Shown here: piece by piece, positions 21,765-32,995 of the stretch
Layout of the letters: the number at the start of each line of letters is the position of its first letter
Numbering within the stretch: position 1 is the stretch's first letter
Assembly: GCF_020497125.1 (NCBI RefSeq)
Contig: NC_059073.1
Coordinates: 140,377,012-140,441,011, forward strand
DNA from: Mauremys mutica
Taxonomy: Eukaryota > Chordata > Testudines > Geoemydidae
Direction: 5' to 3'
Length of the DNA: 64,000 nt
Program-made: the position numbers and the translations under genes
Notes under the pieces: generated by a model
Seen by the model: only the letters and a program-made list of their open reading frames with translations
The model's database searches: none
Told to the model about the DNA's origin: nothing

Positions 21765-23680
21765 TTAATGCATGACTGGAAGACGCTCAGATACTACAGT
21801 GATGAGCGTGGTATAAGAACCTATACTGAATAGAAGGCACTTAAACACATGCCTAACTTTAAGCATACGAGTAGCCCCACTGACTTCACCAAAGACTGCC
21901 TTAGAGTAGGCACATGCTTAAGCAACTTGCTGAACTGAGTCCTTAAACCAGTCCTTAAATTTAAGGCCCACTGAAGTGTTTAAATACCTTGCTGGATTGA
22001 GGCCTCAAATGCTTTATATCTAACTATTAAAACAAAAAATTCCTGAAAGCACAGTCCATATTATTGAATAATGACATGCATTTCCACTTATGAAGTATGT
22101 GGAAGAGCTAATTGTATTTATTTCTTTTTAGGCTGTTGTCTTCAAAAGCAGATTTTCACACACCAAAATACACAAAACAAAACAAAAAAACCTTTGTTAC
22201 AATATCAAGGCATTTCACTTTAAATTTCTTCTCACCATTAAAGTTTCCCAACATGTTATACTCCTAAAATAGGGTTGATAATGGAATGCCAACAGAATCT
22301 TAATTACAGCAGCACAAACTCCCCCATTTTAATGGGGCCCCTGCCTCCCGGCCCCCCGCCCCCATTGCAATATGTATTAAGTAACACCTCAGTGAGACAG
22401 TATTATGCAGAAGAGCTGTCACTGCAAAGTGTTTTATTGTGCTTTGCCTGATTATGCTAATTCTATCTCTACCAAGCCACTTTGCTTTCATTCTCTCTCC
22501 TACTCCATGCTTCTCTTTGCAGCCAGCAAAGGGCTGTTGGTTTTTTTTTTTAAATCAGGAATGTGAAAGCAGTTATGAAATAGAACATATTAAATGGAAC
22601 ATTTGTGAGCACTTTTCTTTCATACAGCATTCTGTATATTGCAGTAACATGGCTACAGTAAGTGGCAGATTCACCTTAGAAGCGATCTTTCTTCTTTTAT
22701 TTTTAAATGGTCCCAACATTCTTTTTGAGTGAAGACCCTGAATACTACATTAAGGGCCAGATTTTCAAAGAGTCCAGAAGCCTAAGGCTATTTACCATTC
22801 TGTATGTCATTTGTGTGCATAGTTAGGCCCAGATCTTGCCATTGTATCTTTATTCACATCCTCACAGAGCCTCATTGATTTCAAAAGGCTCAATGCAAAC
22901 ATAAAAATCTAAGTGCAGGATTTTGGGCCTTAATATGATTTCACACCTAAACCTGGTATTTGCATATGCAAGTAACTGAGGTGGGCATCTATATGTCCCT
23001 TTCTACATGCAAACACCCAAATGAATGCACTTTGTAGTAACCACGTGCACAAATGTAGGTGAGCGATTGCACACAGGTTCATATGGAAACAGGGCTCCTT
23101 TTCTTCAAAAAAGTTAGCCCTATTTCTCCATGAAGACCCTTATTACTCAGGGCTGACTCTTCCTTAAGCACTGTCAGAGATAACTAGAGGAGAGGGTCAG
23201 AAAGCTGATGTACACGATGACTGGTTGGGAAAATAAAAAGAAATGGTTACAAAACTAGGTACAGGTTTTCAAAAGCTGATTTTGGGTTTGTTAATTTTCA
23301 GATCCCCAATCTGACACACCGTGGGCCTGATTTTCAGAAGAGGCTACTGCGATGGGTTTGGTCACAGAGACTCCCTTGGGACTGTCAGCTGAGGTGCTGA
23401 AATTACCTCTGAGCCCATTTTCCCTGCTAGTTTGGGACTCCAGAACCCTGCCTTGTTGAGCCAGACATGCTAGCCTGCAGCAACACAGACCCAGGGTCTG
23501 AACCACATCCCCAAAGCTGAGGCTTTAACTGAAAACCACTCAGCAGCTTACCTATCTCCAGGACCCAGACACCCAGTTCTCAATGGGATCCAAACCCCAA
23601 ATAAATCTATTTCACTCTCTATAAAGCATATACAGGGTAAATTAATAAATTGTCCACCCTCTATAACCCTGATAGAATTT
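21765..23680. other. Unassigned DNA with MITE-like remnants
   Basis: 21825-22010 has 'cttaactttaagcatacgagtagcccc' and related palindromic blocks like those at 36.2 and 43.0 kb. 22745-22935 contains another 'gggccagattttcaaag' type repeat. The rest is unassigned. Confidence 0.45.
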
Positions 23681-23686
23681 AGGTCG

Positions 23687-23802
23687 ATGATGAACCTCAA
23701 AAGAGACTGGATTTTTGAGATTTGTTGCCAAAGAACTATGCAACTATGCAAAAAACCATGGCAACAATATTCAAAAATCCAGTCTCTTTTGAGGTTCATC
23801 AT
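23687..23802. repeat. Long near-perfect hairpin
   Basis: The left arm 23687-23730 and right arm 23759-23802 are inverted copies of about 44 bp, differing only at a few positions (TTTTTGAGATTTG versus the inverse of CAATATTCAAAAA). The loop is 28 bases. The arms contain CCTCAAAAGAGACTGGATTT. No terminal signature of the MITE families in this window is present. Confidence 0.9.
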
Positions 23803-23804
23803 GG

Positions 23805-26800
23805 ACATAGCGCTAATCGCATTCCCAGTCTCAAGCTAAATTAACATTGATATGGTTGAACACAGGGGAAGTTCACTTTCAGTATACAGTCTTAATTAAA
23901 GAGGGGCCTAAGGCATTTCAGATATCAAGGTGATGAGCATAGTATAAATACCTAGATTGGGTGGGGACCGAGATACTGAAACTCTCCAGTGAAATTCAGG
24001 CATGTTCCAATCTATTGTTTTAGTTTGACTCATTGTAGAGCTAGATAATCTGATTCTGTATTCTGAACCCCTCAAAATTTAGGGGTGCTTGCACTGATTT
24101 CTCCCTCTTTCCCCTCCATTTAGAGACATCACTGGGCCAGATAAGATGAGAAGCTTAATACAAGAATCCAGGAGAGGCAAATGAGGCCTCTCTGATTCCC
24201 AGGCTGAATTTATATCTGACCACCGGGGAAATTCAGAGCACTTTAGAGACTGCTCTAACTGAACAGGCTATATTCTCTGTGAGACTACATGCCAGTTGTG
24301 AATTGCTGTATCACAGATATACTCCTCCCACCTACACCAGTGTGTGAGGAGAGGGCAGCTGTTATAGGAGCCAGCAATGACTCTCTGCTCCAGCAGGTAG
24401 CTCCTCCGTGTTGGCAGAATTCTTAGCTGGATAATCATGGCCCGTTTCGGTGGGTGGCACAAAGTAGCCTGAACAGGAGGAAATAATCTGCAATCCCTAT
24501 GGTTAAGTTTGAATGTATATGGCTGAGTTTGCTGTCTCTTTATTTAATACTTTTATTCTCAGCACTTTTTCTCTCTCCCACTTCCCGCCCCGAGGAAAGG
24601 GGCTTCCTTCATATCCTATACTGTGGTGTTAGAATTTATATCCATTCCTCACTCAGTGATACCAAACCTTCCCACCCCACTTGTTTATTTGTGCAGAATA
24701 ATATTGCCTTCATCTTGCCCTCTAAATCTGGTGAGCTTGTCTGCAAATCATGTCTGCAAAATGAATGATCAACAGCCAGTGCCTAATAAATATTCATTTC
24801 CATGAGGGACTCCCAAATTAGCAAGTCTGATGTCATTGAATATGTAGACCTTTATTAACTGCTGCATTATGTGGTCACTTGTCAATACATCTGTCACACC
24901 AAGTGCCCAAAGCTCAAATAATTGTGAATATATGAACCAATATATTGTCATATATTTAAAAAATACTGATTAATGCAGGCAATGAGATAATAAATATCCT
25001 CTATCCTTTTGTACAACATTCTCCATTGAGATGCAGCCATAAGGAGAGATGAAGGGTGGGCACCATTTTTTCCCATACAAATTCAAAAGCAAATTTTGAT
25101 TCAGTCATGGTTCACAATCATTTGCCACCTATATTTGCACATTCGTGCTTTAATAGCACAAATACTCATGAAAAAAAGTGAATCTTAACTTCAGGATATT
25201 CTGTCCAAAGTGAAATACAGATTGCTTATTTGTTTGTACCGCTCACAATATTTGCAATTGTTGCTCTGCTGGTTTGTTACATTACCCATAGTAGCAGGCT
25301 GTGGCTCTTTAAATTAGATCCATGCAGCTCCATCCTGACTAGCTGGCTGTGATGCCTCTCAAACAAACAAAAATTGGGCAAAAATCCCCAATCACAACCG
25401 CCCAATGTCCTTTTTCTCCCCAGGCATCTCTGGTGGGTTTGGGTTTCCAGATGTTCCTCCACAGTTCGAAGGCAGAGTCAAAATATCCCAGCCTCATTCT
25501 CCCTGACCTAAGAGAAGTTAGCGGGTATCCTCCTCCTGTTAGTGTCTCTCCCCATTACAATGAGGGAAGAGAGATTATATGCTGCCCTGCCCTCCTTCCT
25601 AGAATTTGTCTTGATTGGCTGAGAAAGCAGAACCCTGCCCTCCCTACATGGCTTCTAGTTCCAGGCCCTAAACAAAAAATCCCCCCACTCCGTTTTGAAA
25701 AAAAAATAACCCATTACTTCTCAAAAACAACTCTTGGCATCTTAGAATGTCCAACTAATACCCAAACATCTTAAGGCAGGATGGTTTAATTGGGCACAAG
25801 TTTCCTCGAAATGTTTGCAAAGCTTAAGCAAAAGTTTCACTAGACATCTGTTAAGCTTTTAAACACATCAAAAACCAAGCAGCTCTGTCACAGTTGTGCA
25901 GTAGGTGTAACCATTCACTATACATGCTAGAAGTCTGACTTTTACATAGTTTATTAACAGATATCCTCTCTGAGGCAGGAGTATACTCGCATTTTATTCT
26001 GCATCCACTAGATGTCTCTGCGCACTGTAAAGAGTTCCAGGCTACCACTGGTTAAAATTTTCTGAATTTCGATTTTTCAACAAACTTTTTGTTGAATTTT
26101 GATAAAATAAAGTGATGAGTTTTCATTAAAATATATCCTGTTTTTTGACCACTCATTGAGCTTGTTGAAAAATTTTAATTTCAAATTTTTGATTAGAAGG
26201 TACATCAAGATTTCACTAAAAAAAAAAAATCCCACTCTGCAACTATTCCAGAAAAAAGTGTGATCCCTGGTAAACAAAAGGCAGACCTGGAACTCAAGAT
26301 CTGTGGAAGTCTGATAGTTTTCTTCAATAAATGTTGTCAATTTAAGTAGGTCTATGACTCTGTGTACCAATTAATCCTTGAATTTAGAAGTGCTTAAAAT
26401 CTTGATCTGTATAGTATGATTATGGCCTCCCTAGAGGACATGTTCCTGGCTCATTTTCACTTTCAATGCACCATTGAAAGAAAACAGAAAGTCTTGGCAG
26501 ACCTCTCTCAAGAGCTAGCCTGAAAAATCAGATTGTATTCTGTCATGGGGGGGAAAAAACCCATATATAGAAGATAAACCTGTTCTTCTGGCATTCAAAT
26601 TAATTTCCCCTGGGGGCAAAGGGAAAAAATGTGTTCAAAACCTTTCTAAAATGTTTGAGCAAAATATCTTAATATTTCAGTAAGACCTAAGGATCCAGTG
26701 AAACACAGAACTTCTTCAAAATCTCCTAACTCAAATATCGTTATATCAATTACCCTCGTCTCTTCAGAGCATTTGGTGACATGGCGGAAGCAGCTGGCTA

Positions 26801-26905
26801 AAAAAATATATTAAACCCAAAGGAGCTGCTGTAGCAATACCCTAAATTCTCACAGTGTTTTGAAGATAGAAACAGACAATGTTTTGTGGCTTCAGGCTTA
26901 ATAAT
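23805..26905. other. Unassigned AT-rich DNA
   Basis: No gene or clear element is recognised. Short open frames (for example 25349-25774) show no domain and no conserved pattern. Confidence 0.45.
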
Positions 26906-26911
26906 ATATGG

Positions 26912-27098
26912 AGATATATCTATCTCAGAGAACTAGAAGGGACCCTGAAAGGTCATTGAGTCCAGCCCCCTGCCTTCACTAGCAAGACCAAGTACTGATT
27001 TTGCCCCAGAACCCTAAGTGGTCCCCTCAAGGAGTCAACTCACAACCCTGGGTTTTGTAAGCCAATGCTCAAACCACTGAGCTCTTCCTTCCCAACTT
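26912..27098 (-). mobile_element. tRNA-derived SINE with CR1-like tail (Cry-type)
   Basis: On the minus strand the head reads 'gagctcagtggtttgagcattgg', a tRNA A-box region, then 'gggttgtgagttgactcc', a B-box, then a body ending 'ggactcaatgacctttcagggtcccttctag' type sequence similar to CR1 3' ends. Turtle Cry SINEs are tRNA-Lys-derived with LINE tails, which fits, but the name rests on recall. Confidence 0.7.
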
Positions 27099-27099
27099 T

Positions 27100-27744
27100 G
27101 GAATGGGGAAATACAATGCTATCTGAGCAATCAGTCTGGGTTATATCTAACTTAACATGCAGCAAGTAAGAGAAGCGGACACTGATTTCACATAGATTTT
27201 AAGTATAGCAGCCTTGCTTTGGGGTTCAGAGAATACATATGGGAATCAGGAATTTTAGGTCCTAATTTTGACTCCACCGCCGAATCCAAAACAAGTCATT
27301 CAATCTGTCTGTTTATGCCTCCTAACCTGCAACAACGTGCCTCCCAACCTCGGTTGACAGACTTGGGTTAGGAGTATTGATGCTAGCACTCTAAAAATAG
27401 CTGTGTAGAAAGCACTTTGAATTTGCAGGTCAGGCTCTGAAGCCCAGGCTGAGCTGCAACTTCAAAGTGTTGTCTTCAGAGCACTAGCACGAGACCTACT
27501 AGCCCAAGTCTGTCAACGCAGGCTGGGATGCTCGCTGCTGTGTCTCTGTTGCCCCTTTCCCCCTTTTTATAGTCTAGGTAGACAAGACAGACAGGAGTCA
27601 GGAAGTTGTTGCAGCCAATCAGCACAGGGCTGAGCAAACCTGTAGTTCATCTGTTCAACCGGCGCTATTATACATACCTACCTCACTAGGTTATTGGTGA
27701 GAATCTACGTTAGAAGATAAGAAGTTGCAATTAAGTTTTTCAAA
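27100..27744. other. Unassigned DNA
   Basis: No coding signal. An imperfect inverted relation between 'agacttgggttaggag' (27360) and 'ctagcccaagtctgtcaac' (27500) suggests a decayed MITE spanning about 27350-27530. Confidence 0.4.
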
Positions 27745-28324
27745 GTAATTTGACTCCTTAGGGCAAGAATTTTAAAGATATTTAGGTGCCCAAAGATGCA
27801 GACAGTTGCCTAGCTAGTGGGATTTTCAAAAGCAGCTAGGCACCTAACATCCATGGCAAAATCCCAACAGGGTCCTACTTGCATCTTTAGGCATATAAAT
27901 ACTTCTAAAAATCAGGGCCGCCCAGAGGGGACAAGGAGCAGGATGGGTCAGGGATTCTGAAGGGGGCGGGCAGTCGAGGGGCAGGAAGTGGGTGGGGGTT
28001 GGATAAGGGGCAGGGCCAGGCTGTTTGGGAGGCACAGCCTTCCCTACCCTAAAGCTCATTTGGCAGTTTGAGGCTTGCAGAAGAGCCAAGCTGTTAGCTT
28101 TTCCATTAGGGCTACCATCCCTTTCACTTCTCAAATGTCAAATTATAGTCTATATTTAATTTCAGTGCCATAGGGAGATTCACGTCAGGGGAGGATAGCT
28201 TCATTTAAAATTAGCCACTGGGGGAGGGATCACATGAGAAGAGCAATATCTTACACCACCTACCTCCTTCCCAACCCTACCAAGGGAGACGCCCCCTCCC
28301 CTGCATTCCCTGAGGCTTCAGAGT

Positions 28325-28573
28325 GGTTAATTCAGTGGTTCTCAAACATTTATACTGGTGACCCCTTTCACATAGCAAACCTCTGAGTACAACCCCCCTT
28401 TATAAATTAAAAACACTTTTTTATATATTTAACACTATTATAAATGCTGGAGGCAAAGCAGGATTTGAGGGGGAGGCTGACAGCTTGCGACCCCCAGTAA
28501 TGACCTCGTGACCCCCTGAGTAATAACCTCGTGAGGGGTGCTGACCCCCAGTTTGAGAACCCCTGGTTAATTT
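28325..28573. mobile_element. hAT MITE of the GTTCTCAAAC family (28333-28565) in copy B
   Basis: Ends CAGTGGTTCTCAAAC and GTTTGAGAACCCCTG with GGTTAATT on the left and GTTAATT on the right (one G lost or shared). It is orthologous in position to 11203-11424 within copy A, with an internal 'gagtaataacctcgtga' duplication of its own. Confidence 0.87.
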
Positions 28574-28794
28574 AATTTTAGCACCCTGTACCCATTCACA
28601 TGCATGTGCTATTTTGAACATTTCAGTTTTCACAACATAGGCTCATCCCAGATTCTGGAACAAGCTCAAATGCTCAGTTCGTGGAGTATGTACATAAGCT
28701 ATACTAAAGACAAACCCACACTAAGAATCTCCAGTTTGTGAGGGACCCCATGGAGCCAGTCTCTAGGAAACAGATAAATGCATGGAGATTAAGT

Positions 28795-29010
28795 ACGTTA
28801 ATGGCTATTAGCCAGGATGGGTAAGGAGTGGTGTCCCTAGCCTCTGTTTGTTGAAGGGTGGAGATGGATGGCAGGAGAGAGATCATTTGATCATTACCTG
28901 TTAGGTTTACTCCCTCTGGGGCACTTGGCATTGGCCACTGTAGGTAGACAGGATACTGGGCTGGATGGACCATTGGTTTGACCCAGTATGGCCGTTCTTA
29001 TGTTCTAACC
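28795..29010 (+). mobile_element. CR1/L3-type LINE 3' end in copy B
   Basis: Same segment as 11640-11872, ending 'gacccagtatggccgttcttatgttc'. Confidence 0.7.
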
Positions 29011-29626
29011 TAAAGGAACCCAAAGTTATGGAGACAGATATGAGTCAAGGAAGCCAGCAGAGTATCAGAAACCTGGAAAAATCTCTGACTGGATGGGCTC
29101 AGGTGTTTGGTCACAAGCTGAGGTGGTTCAAAAGTTTTGGATTTTTTTTAAGCAGAAGTTTTTTATTGTTTCTTTAAACAATCAAACACAGCAAGCAGAA
29201 AATACTTGGCCACACACTTCTGAAACCCCAAACCATATTCAGGTTTTGGCAGACTAATTTCAGCTTTTCAATTAAAAAAAAAAAACAACAAATTTTGAAG
29301 GAAAGTAGACACTGTCCGTGATTTTTTTCTGCTTTTTAAAAACCCCTAGTTTTTGATCCAAAAAAAGTTTTGACGGAAAATATTTGTCCAACCCATTTAA
29401 TGAGCTTTAGTGCCTTTTAGCACTAGCTGATGCTGAGAACCAGTGATACCTTGTAAAGAAGTTTTTTCAAAACTGGGTTTGTGCCGAGATGCAGAGGTTT
29501 ATTTTTCCCAGGGCCGCGGAGCCAGGGGCGGCTCTAGGCACCAGCAAAACAAGCTGGTGCCTAGGGCAGAAAAATATAGGGGGCGGCAAAAGGCTGGGGT
29601 CCCAGCTCATCCTGCTGCTGCGAGCC

Positions 29627-29747
29627 GAGGAGCGGCCCGTCCCCTGCAGCCGGGGCAGGGCCGCGCTACCGGCTCCGCTTGGGGGAGAGGACTGGCCCCT
29701 TACTGGTAGCGCGGCCCCGCCTGGCTGCAGGGGACGGGCCGCTCCTC
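29627..29747. repeat. GC-rich palindrome inside the nested hAT
   Basis: 29627-29670 (GAGGAGCGGCCCGTCCCCTG ... GCGCTACC) and 29705-29747 (GGTAGCGCGG ... GGCCGCTCCTC) are inverted copies of about 43 bp with few differences, around a 34-bp loop. Confidence 0.8.
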
Positions 29748-30123
29748 CTCCGCTTGTTTACGCGCCGGTCCTTTAAACAGCGCTGCAGCCGCTTGGCTGG
29801 GGGGGGGGCTGAGCTCCGCCCTGCTCAGAGACGCGTGTTGAGGGGGCGGGGCTGCGAGCCCCGGGCCGAGCGGCTCCTCCCCTCCCCACGCGGCTCTGAG
29901 CGGGGAAGAGCTCAGCCCCCTGCGGAGCCATGTGGCTGCAGCGCTGTTTAGGACCCGGGCGCACGGTGAGCCGGGGTAAGCAGCCGGGGCCAGGGGGTTG
30001 GCTAAGGGGCAGGGAGTCCCGGGCACACTCAGGGGGCAGGGAGGGGGCACAGATTCTGGGGGGGGGGGCGGTCAGGGGCCAGGGACGGGGGGGCTGGATT
30101 GGGGGGGTCTCAGGTGGTTGTCA

Positions 30124-30905
30124 GGCACCCCCCAACCCCATTACCCCCCAGGCCCAGCCCTGACCCCCAGCTCCAAGTCCAGCCCCTCTGAGGTGGGCAC
30201 CCCCCAAACCCATCCCCCCCACAGCCCTGACCCCCAGCTCCGAGCCCAGCCCCTCTGATCTGGACACCCCCCTGACCCCATTCCCCCCACAGCCCTGATC
30301 CCCAGCTCTGAGCCCAGCCTCTCTGATCCGGACACCCCCTGACCCCATTACCCCCACAGCCCTGACCCCCAGCTCCAAGCCCAGCCCCTCAGACCTGGGC
30401 ACCCCCCGGCCCCATTCCCCTCACAGCCCTGACCCCCAGCTCCGAGCCCAGCCCCTCTGATCTAGACACCCCCCTGACCCCATTCCCCCCACAGCCCTGA
30501 CCCCCAGCTCCGAGCCCAGCCCCTCTGATCCGGACACCCCCCTCACCCCATTCCCCCCACAGCCCTGATCCCCAGCTCTGAGCCCAGCCCCTCTGATCCG
30601 GACACCCCCCTGACCCCATTCCCCCCACAGCCCTGACCCCCAGCTCTGAGCCCAGCCCCTCTGATCCGGACACCCCTCTGACCCCATTCCCCCCACAGCC
30701 CTGACCCCCAGCTCTGAGCCCAGCCCCTCTGATCCGGACACCCCCCTGACCTCATTCCCCCCACAGCCCTGACCCCCAGCTCTGAGCCCAGCTGCTCTGA
30801 GGTGGGCACCCTCCGACCCCATCCCCCCCACCCCAGACCCCCAGCTCTGAGGCGAGCCCCTCTGAGCCAGACAACCTCCGACCCCATCTCCTCACAGTCC
30901 TGAGC
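30124..30905. repeat. 68-bp minisatellite, about 11 units
   Basis: Successive 'gatccggacac'-type landmarks fall at 30459 (variant), 30527, 30595, 30663 and 30731, an exact 68-base step. Outer units at both ends are more divergent. Because 68 is not a multiple of three and the units lack stops, long minus-strand open frames appear in several phases. These are not genes. Confidence 0.93.
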
Positions 30906-31234
30906 CCAGCCCCTGTGAGCCGGGCACCCCCCAAAGCCCAGCTCCCCACCCAGCCCTGGGCAACAGCAGCACCACCTCCAGGCAGTGACAGCCCATTGGC
31001 ACCAACCATCACCCAGCGACAGCCCATTATGTAATTGCAAATGTATACAGACCAGTAAAGCATTTAATGTTTTTAAATAATGTATTTGGTGTATTTTCAA
31101 ATTATTACAAATTAATTTTCACTAGTTATTTTTTACATTTCCAAATACATGTTACTATAGTATTGCAACTTTTTTTTATGGAAGGGGCCCCCAAAATTGC
31201 TTTGCCCCAGGCCCCCTGAATCCTCTGGGCGGCC

Positions 31235-31642
31235 CTACCCAGTGCGTGTGAGGAGCCGGGGAGGGAGGGAAACGGTGTCCCCTGGAGCCGAGCCCGGTCT
31301 GCAATGGCGGCGAGGGGCTCCTGGAGTGTGTGAGGAGGTGAGCGGCCAGCTGGGTTTGTCGGTGCTGAGCAGGTAGCCCCCCAGCGAGAGATCCTCGCCT
31401 TCCCTCCTGCCGGGGCTGGGCCAGGGCACCGTGAGGCTGAAGAGCAGCAGGTCCAGGGGGCTCTCCAGGTCTTTGGCCGCCAGCATGTCGGGGGTGAGGG
31501 CGGTGAGCACGAACTGATCCACCTTGGCCACCAGCAGTGCTGCGAAGCCCAGGGAGGGGGCCGTGTTCTTTGCGCCACCCCGTAGCCGCGCCACCACCTG
31601 GAAGTACCCCCGCTCCGCGCCGCCCAGCAGCTCCACCCGCAT
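31235..31642 (-). pseudogene. Captured fragment of a FRAS1/FREM/CSPG-repeat-type gene
   Basis: Frame 31642-31235 reads '[17 protein letters not shown]', '[19 protein letters not shown]', '[20 protein letters not shown]' and '[13 protein letters not shown]'. The pattern V-x-T-x-x-L-x-A-x-D-x-E-S-P ... G-Y-L-x-S-T-D-x-P is that of the chondroitin-sulfate-proteoglycan (CSPG/NG2) repeat found in FRAS1, FREM and CSPG4 extracellular matrix proteins. About 95 codons look genuine (31642 to about 31360). After 'TSSHTPG' the match ends and the frame runs into element DNA. The fragment sits on the minus strand within the hAT at 29523-31839 next to a foreign hAT end, so it is best read as a transduplicated exon. 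It has no start context or downstream exon and is probably not functional. The parent gene cannot be named from this sequence alone. Confidence 0.55.
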
Positions 31643-32160
31643 GGGGACGGAGTCTCAGCTGGGCCAGGGCTCGGCTGCAGTGTGCTGGTAGCAGATCCCA
31701 CATTTGGGGGGGAGCCCAGTGCGGGGGCAGCAGGGGGCGTGAGTGGGGGGGCACTGGTGGGCAGGGGGGTGCTCATGTCGGGGGGGGGCAGCCAAAAATT
31801 TTTTTGCTTGGGGCGGCAAAAAACCTAGAGCCGGCCCTGCGCAGAGCAAGTGGGACAACTTGTGCCAGGCCCCACAGGGGCCCCCACGAGAATGTAGTAT
31901 TGTATAGTATTGCAATTTTTTTTATGGAAGGGGCCCCCGAAATTGCTTTGCCCCAGGCCCCCTGAATCCTCTGGGCGGCCCTGCTAAAAAGATGTCCTGA
32001 TTCCCTATTTAAGCACCTAAACAAGTACTCTGGTTTTCAGAGGTGCTGAACATCCACTGCATTAGAGGAAGTGGCAGATACTCAACACATTTGAAAAATC
32101 AGACATTCATTTAGGTGACTAACTTTAGGCATCTAAGTACGAAAATGATGGCTTTGAGTT

Positions 32161-32810
32161 TTATCTTCTGTGACTCAAGCCCTAGGGGGCAGTTGCTTTC
32201 ACTTACCACACAAATTACAGCCAAAGGAAGTGTTCACAGGAACCCCTGTGAAATGAAACTGTTGTGTCTGACACCGCTGTATTCAAATACCTTTTGGTAT
32301 TCATAGTTAACACACCACAGTCTCTATGATAAACCCTTGCTAACTATCTCCTCCCATTTCCAAAAGCCTGCCTCAGACAGAACATATGGAAAGTCCATCC
32401 CAGCTAACTAGAGGCTGGTATTTAGTAGATTTCTGCAAAAAGTCTGTCTAAGGATTGTCATATTTACCCCCTCTATTATAATGGTAGAAAAAGTAGGTAA
32501 TATTACATAAAACAGCGGTAATGATATACAGTGTTTCCAGTAGCATCCTGAGGCACGAGATATTACATCTGCATGTCCTGGAGTAGATTTTGCCCCTTGA
32601 AACTAGATTTATACAGAACTTATCCCCTCTTTTCTGAAAAACACCAGGATTTTAATTTTTAAATAATTAATTTAAATTTGCATGAATAATATCGTCCCAT
32701 CCCTGAAAAATTAATTAAATCCAGGAGGATTTTCAAGCTCTCTTTCCTATTTTAGATTCACTCCAACACGCCTGACTACGCTCTACAGACTATCTTAGAT
32801 ACTTGCATAG
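32161..32810. other. Unassigned AT-rich DNA
   Basis: No coding frame or repeat family is recognised. Confidence 0.5.
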
Positions 32811-32995
32811 CTCTCCATCACCATGATACCTGAGCACCTCACAATCTTTCATGGATTTTACCTTCACAATTTCAATCTGAAGTAGGGCAGTACTATTCTT
32901 CCTATTTTACAGAAGGAATCTGGGGAGAGGAGGCAGGTTCTAAATCCCAGGCTATTACCCTAACCATGGGCCCATCCTTTCTCTCTGACCCTCTT
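32811..32995 (-). mobile_element. MIR-type core SINE fragment
   Basis: Contains 'acctgagcacctcacaatctttcatgg' and 'tattttacagaaggaatctg', the minus-strand form of the conserved core and 3' region seen better at 57.0 and 62.5 kb. Confidence 0.65.

Larger units (their letters stand above)
29515..31847. mobile_element. hAT element (29523-31839) nested in copy B, carrying captured DNA
   Basis: Ends CAGGGGCGGCTCTAGGC and ACCTAGAGCCGGCCCTG, flanked by CGCGGAGC (29515-29522) and CGCAGAGC (31840-31847), an 8-bp duplication with one change. Contents in order: a 43-bp-arm palindrome (29627-29747), a second GC-rich palindrome (about 29790-29930), a 68-bp minisatellite, an AT-rich stretch (31020-31160), a fragment of another hAT right end (31160-31240) and a gene-like fragment on the minus strand (31235-31642). 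No transposase is present. Confidence 0.85.
27905..31991. mobile_element. hAT-type composite element, copy B (27913-31983)
   Basis: It begins CAGGGCCGCCCAGAGG and ends CCTCTGGGCGGCCCTG, a 16-bp perfect terminal inverted repeat. Flanks are CTAAAAAT at 27905-27912 and CTAAAAAG at 31984-31991, an 8-bp duplication with one change. 27928-29513 matches 10797-12368 of copy A. A 2.3-kb hAT is nested near the right end. The left part lacks about 500 bp present in copy A. Confidence 0.85.
27745..32160. repeat. Older repeat split by composite hAT copy B (27745-27912 and 31992-32160)
   Basis: Both flanks carry the same kind of 'atttaggtgcc...gcacctaa' and 'tttcagaggtgctgaa' text, as in repeats elsewhere in the window. 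The hAT composite between them joins the halves across an 8-bp duplication. Confidence 0.5.

Noticed and set aside
26912..27098. A functional tRNA gene
   Set aside because: A- and B-box-like text is present but there is no complete cloverleaf, and the body continues as a SINE with a CR1-like tail.
10797..29513. Simple segmental duplication to explain the 1.6-kb repeat
   Set aside because: Homology ends at transposon termini and each copy has its own 8-bp flanking duplication, so transposition explains it better.
30121..30831. Several overlapping minus-strand open frames of 90-185 codons
   Set aside because: They are phase shadows of the 68-bp tandem repeat, whose unit has no stop in several frames.
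31126..31776. The 216- and 192-codon minus-strand frames over the captured gene fragment
   Set aside because: Wrong phase; only the frame 31642-31235 shows the CSPG-repeat pattern.
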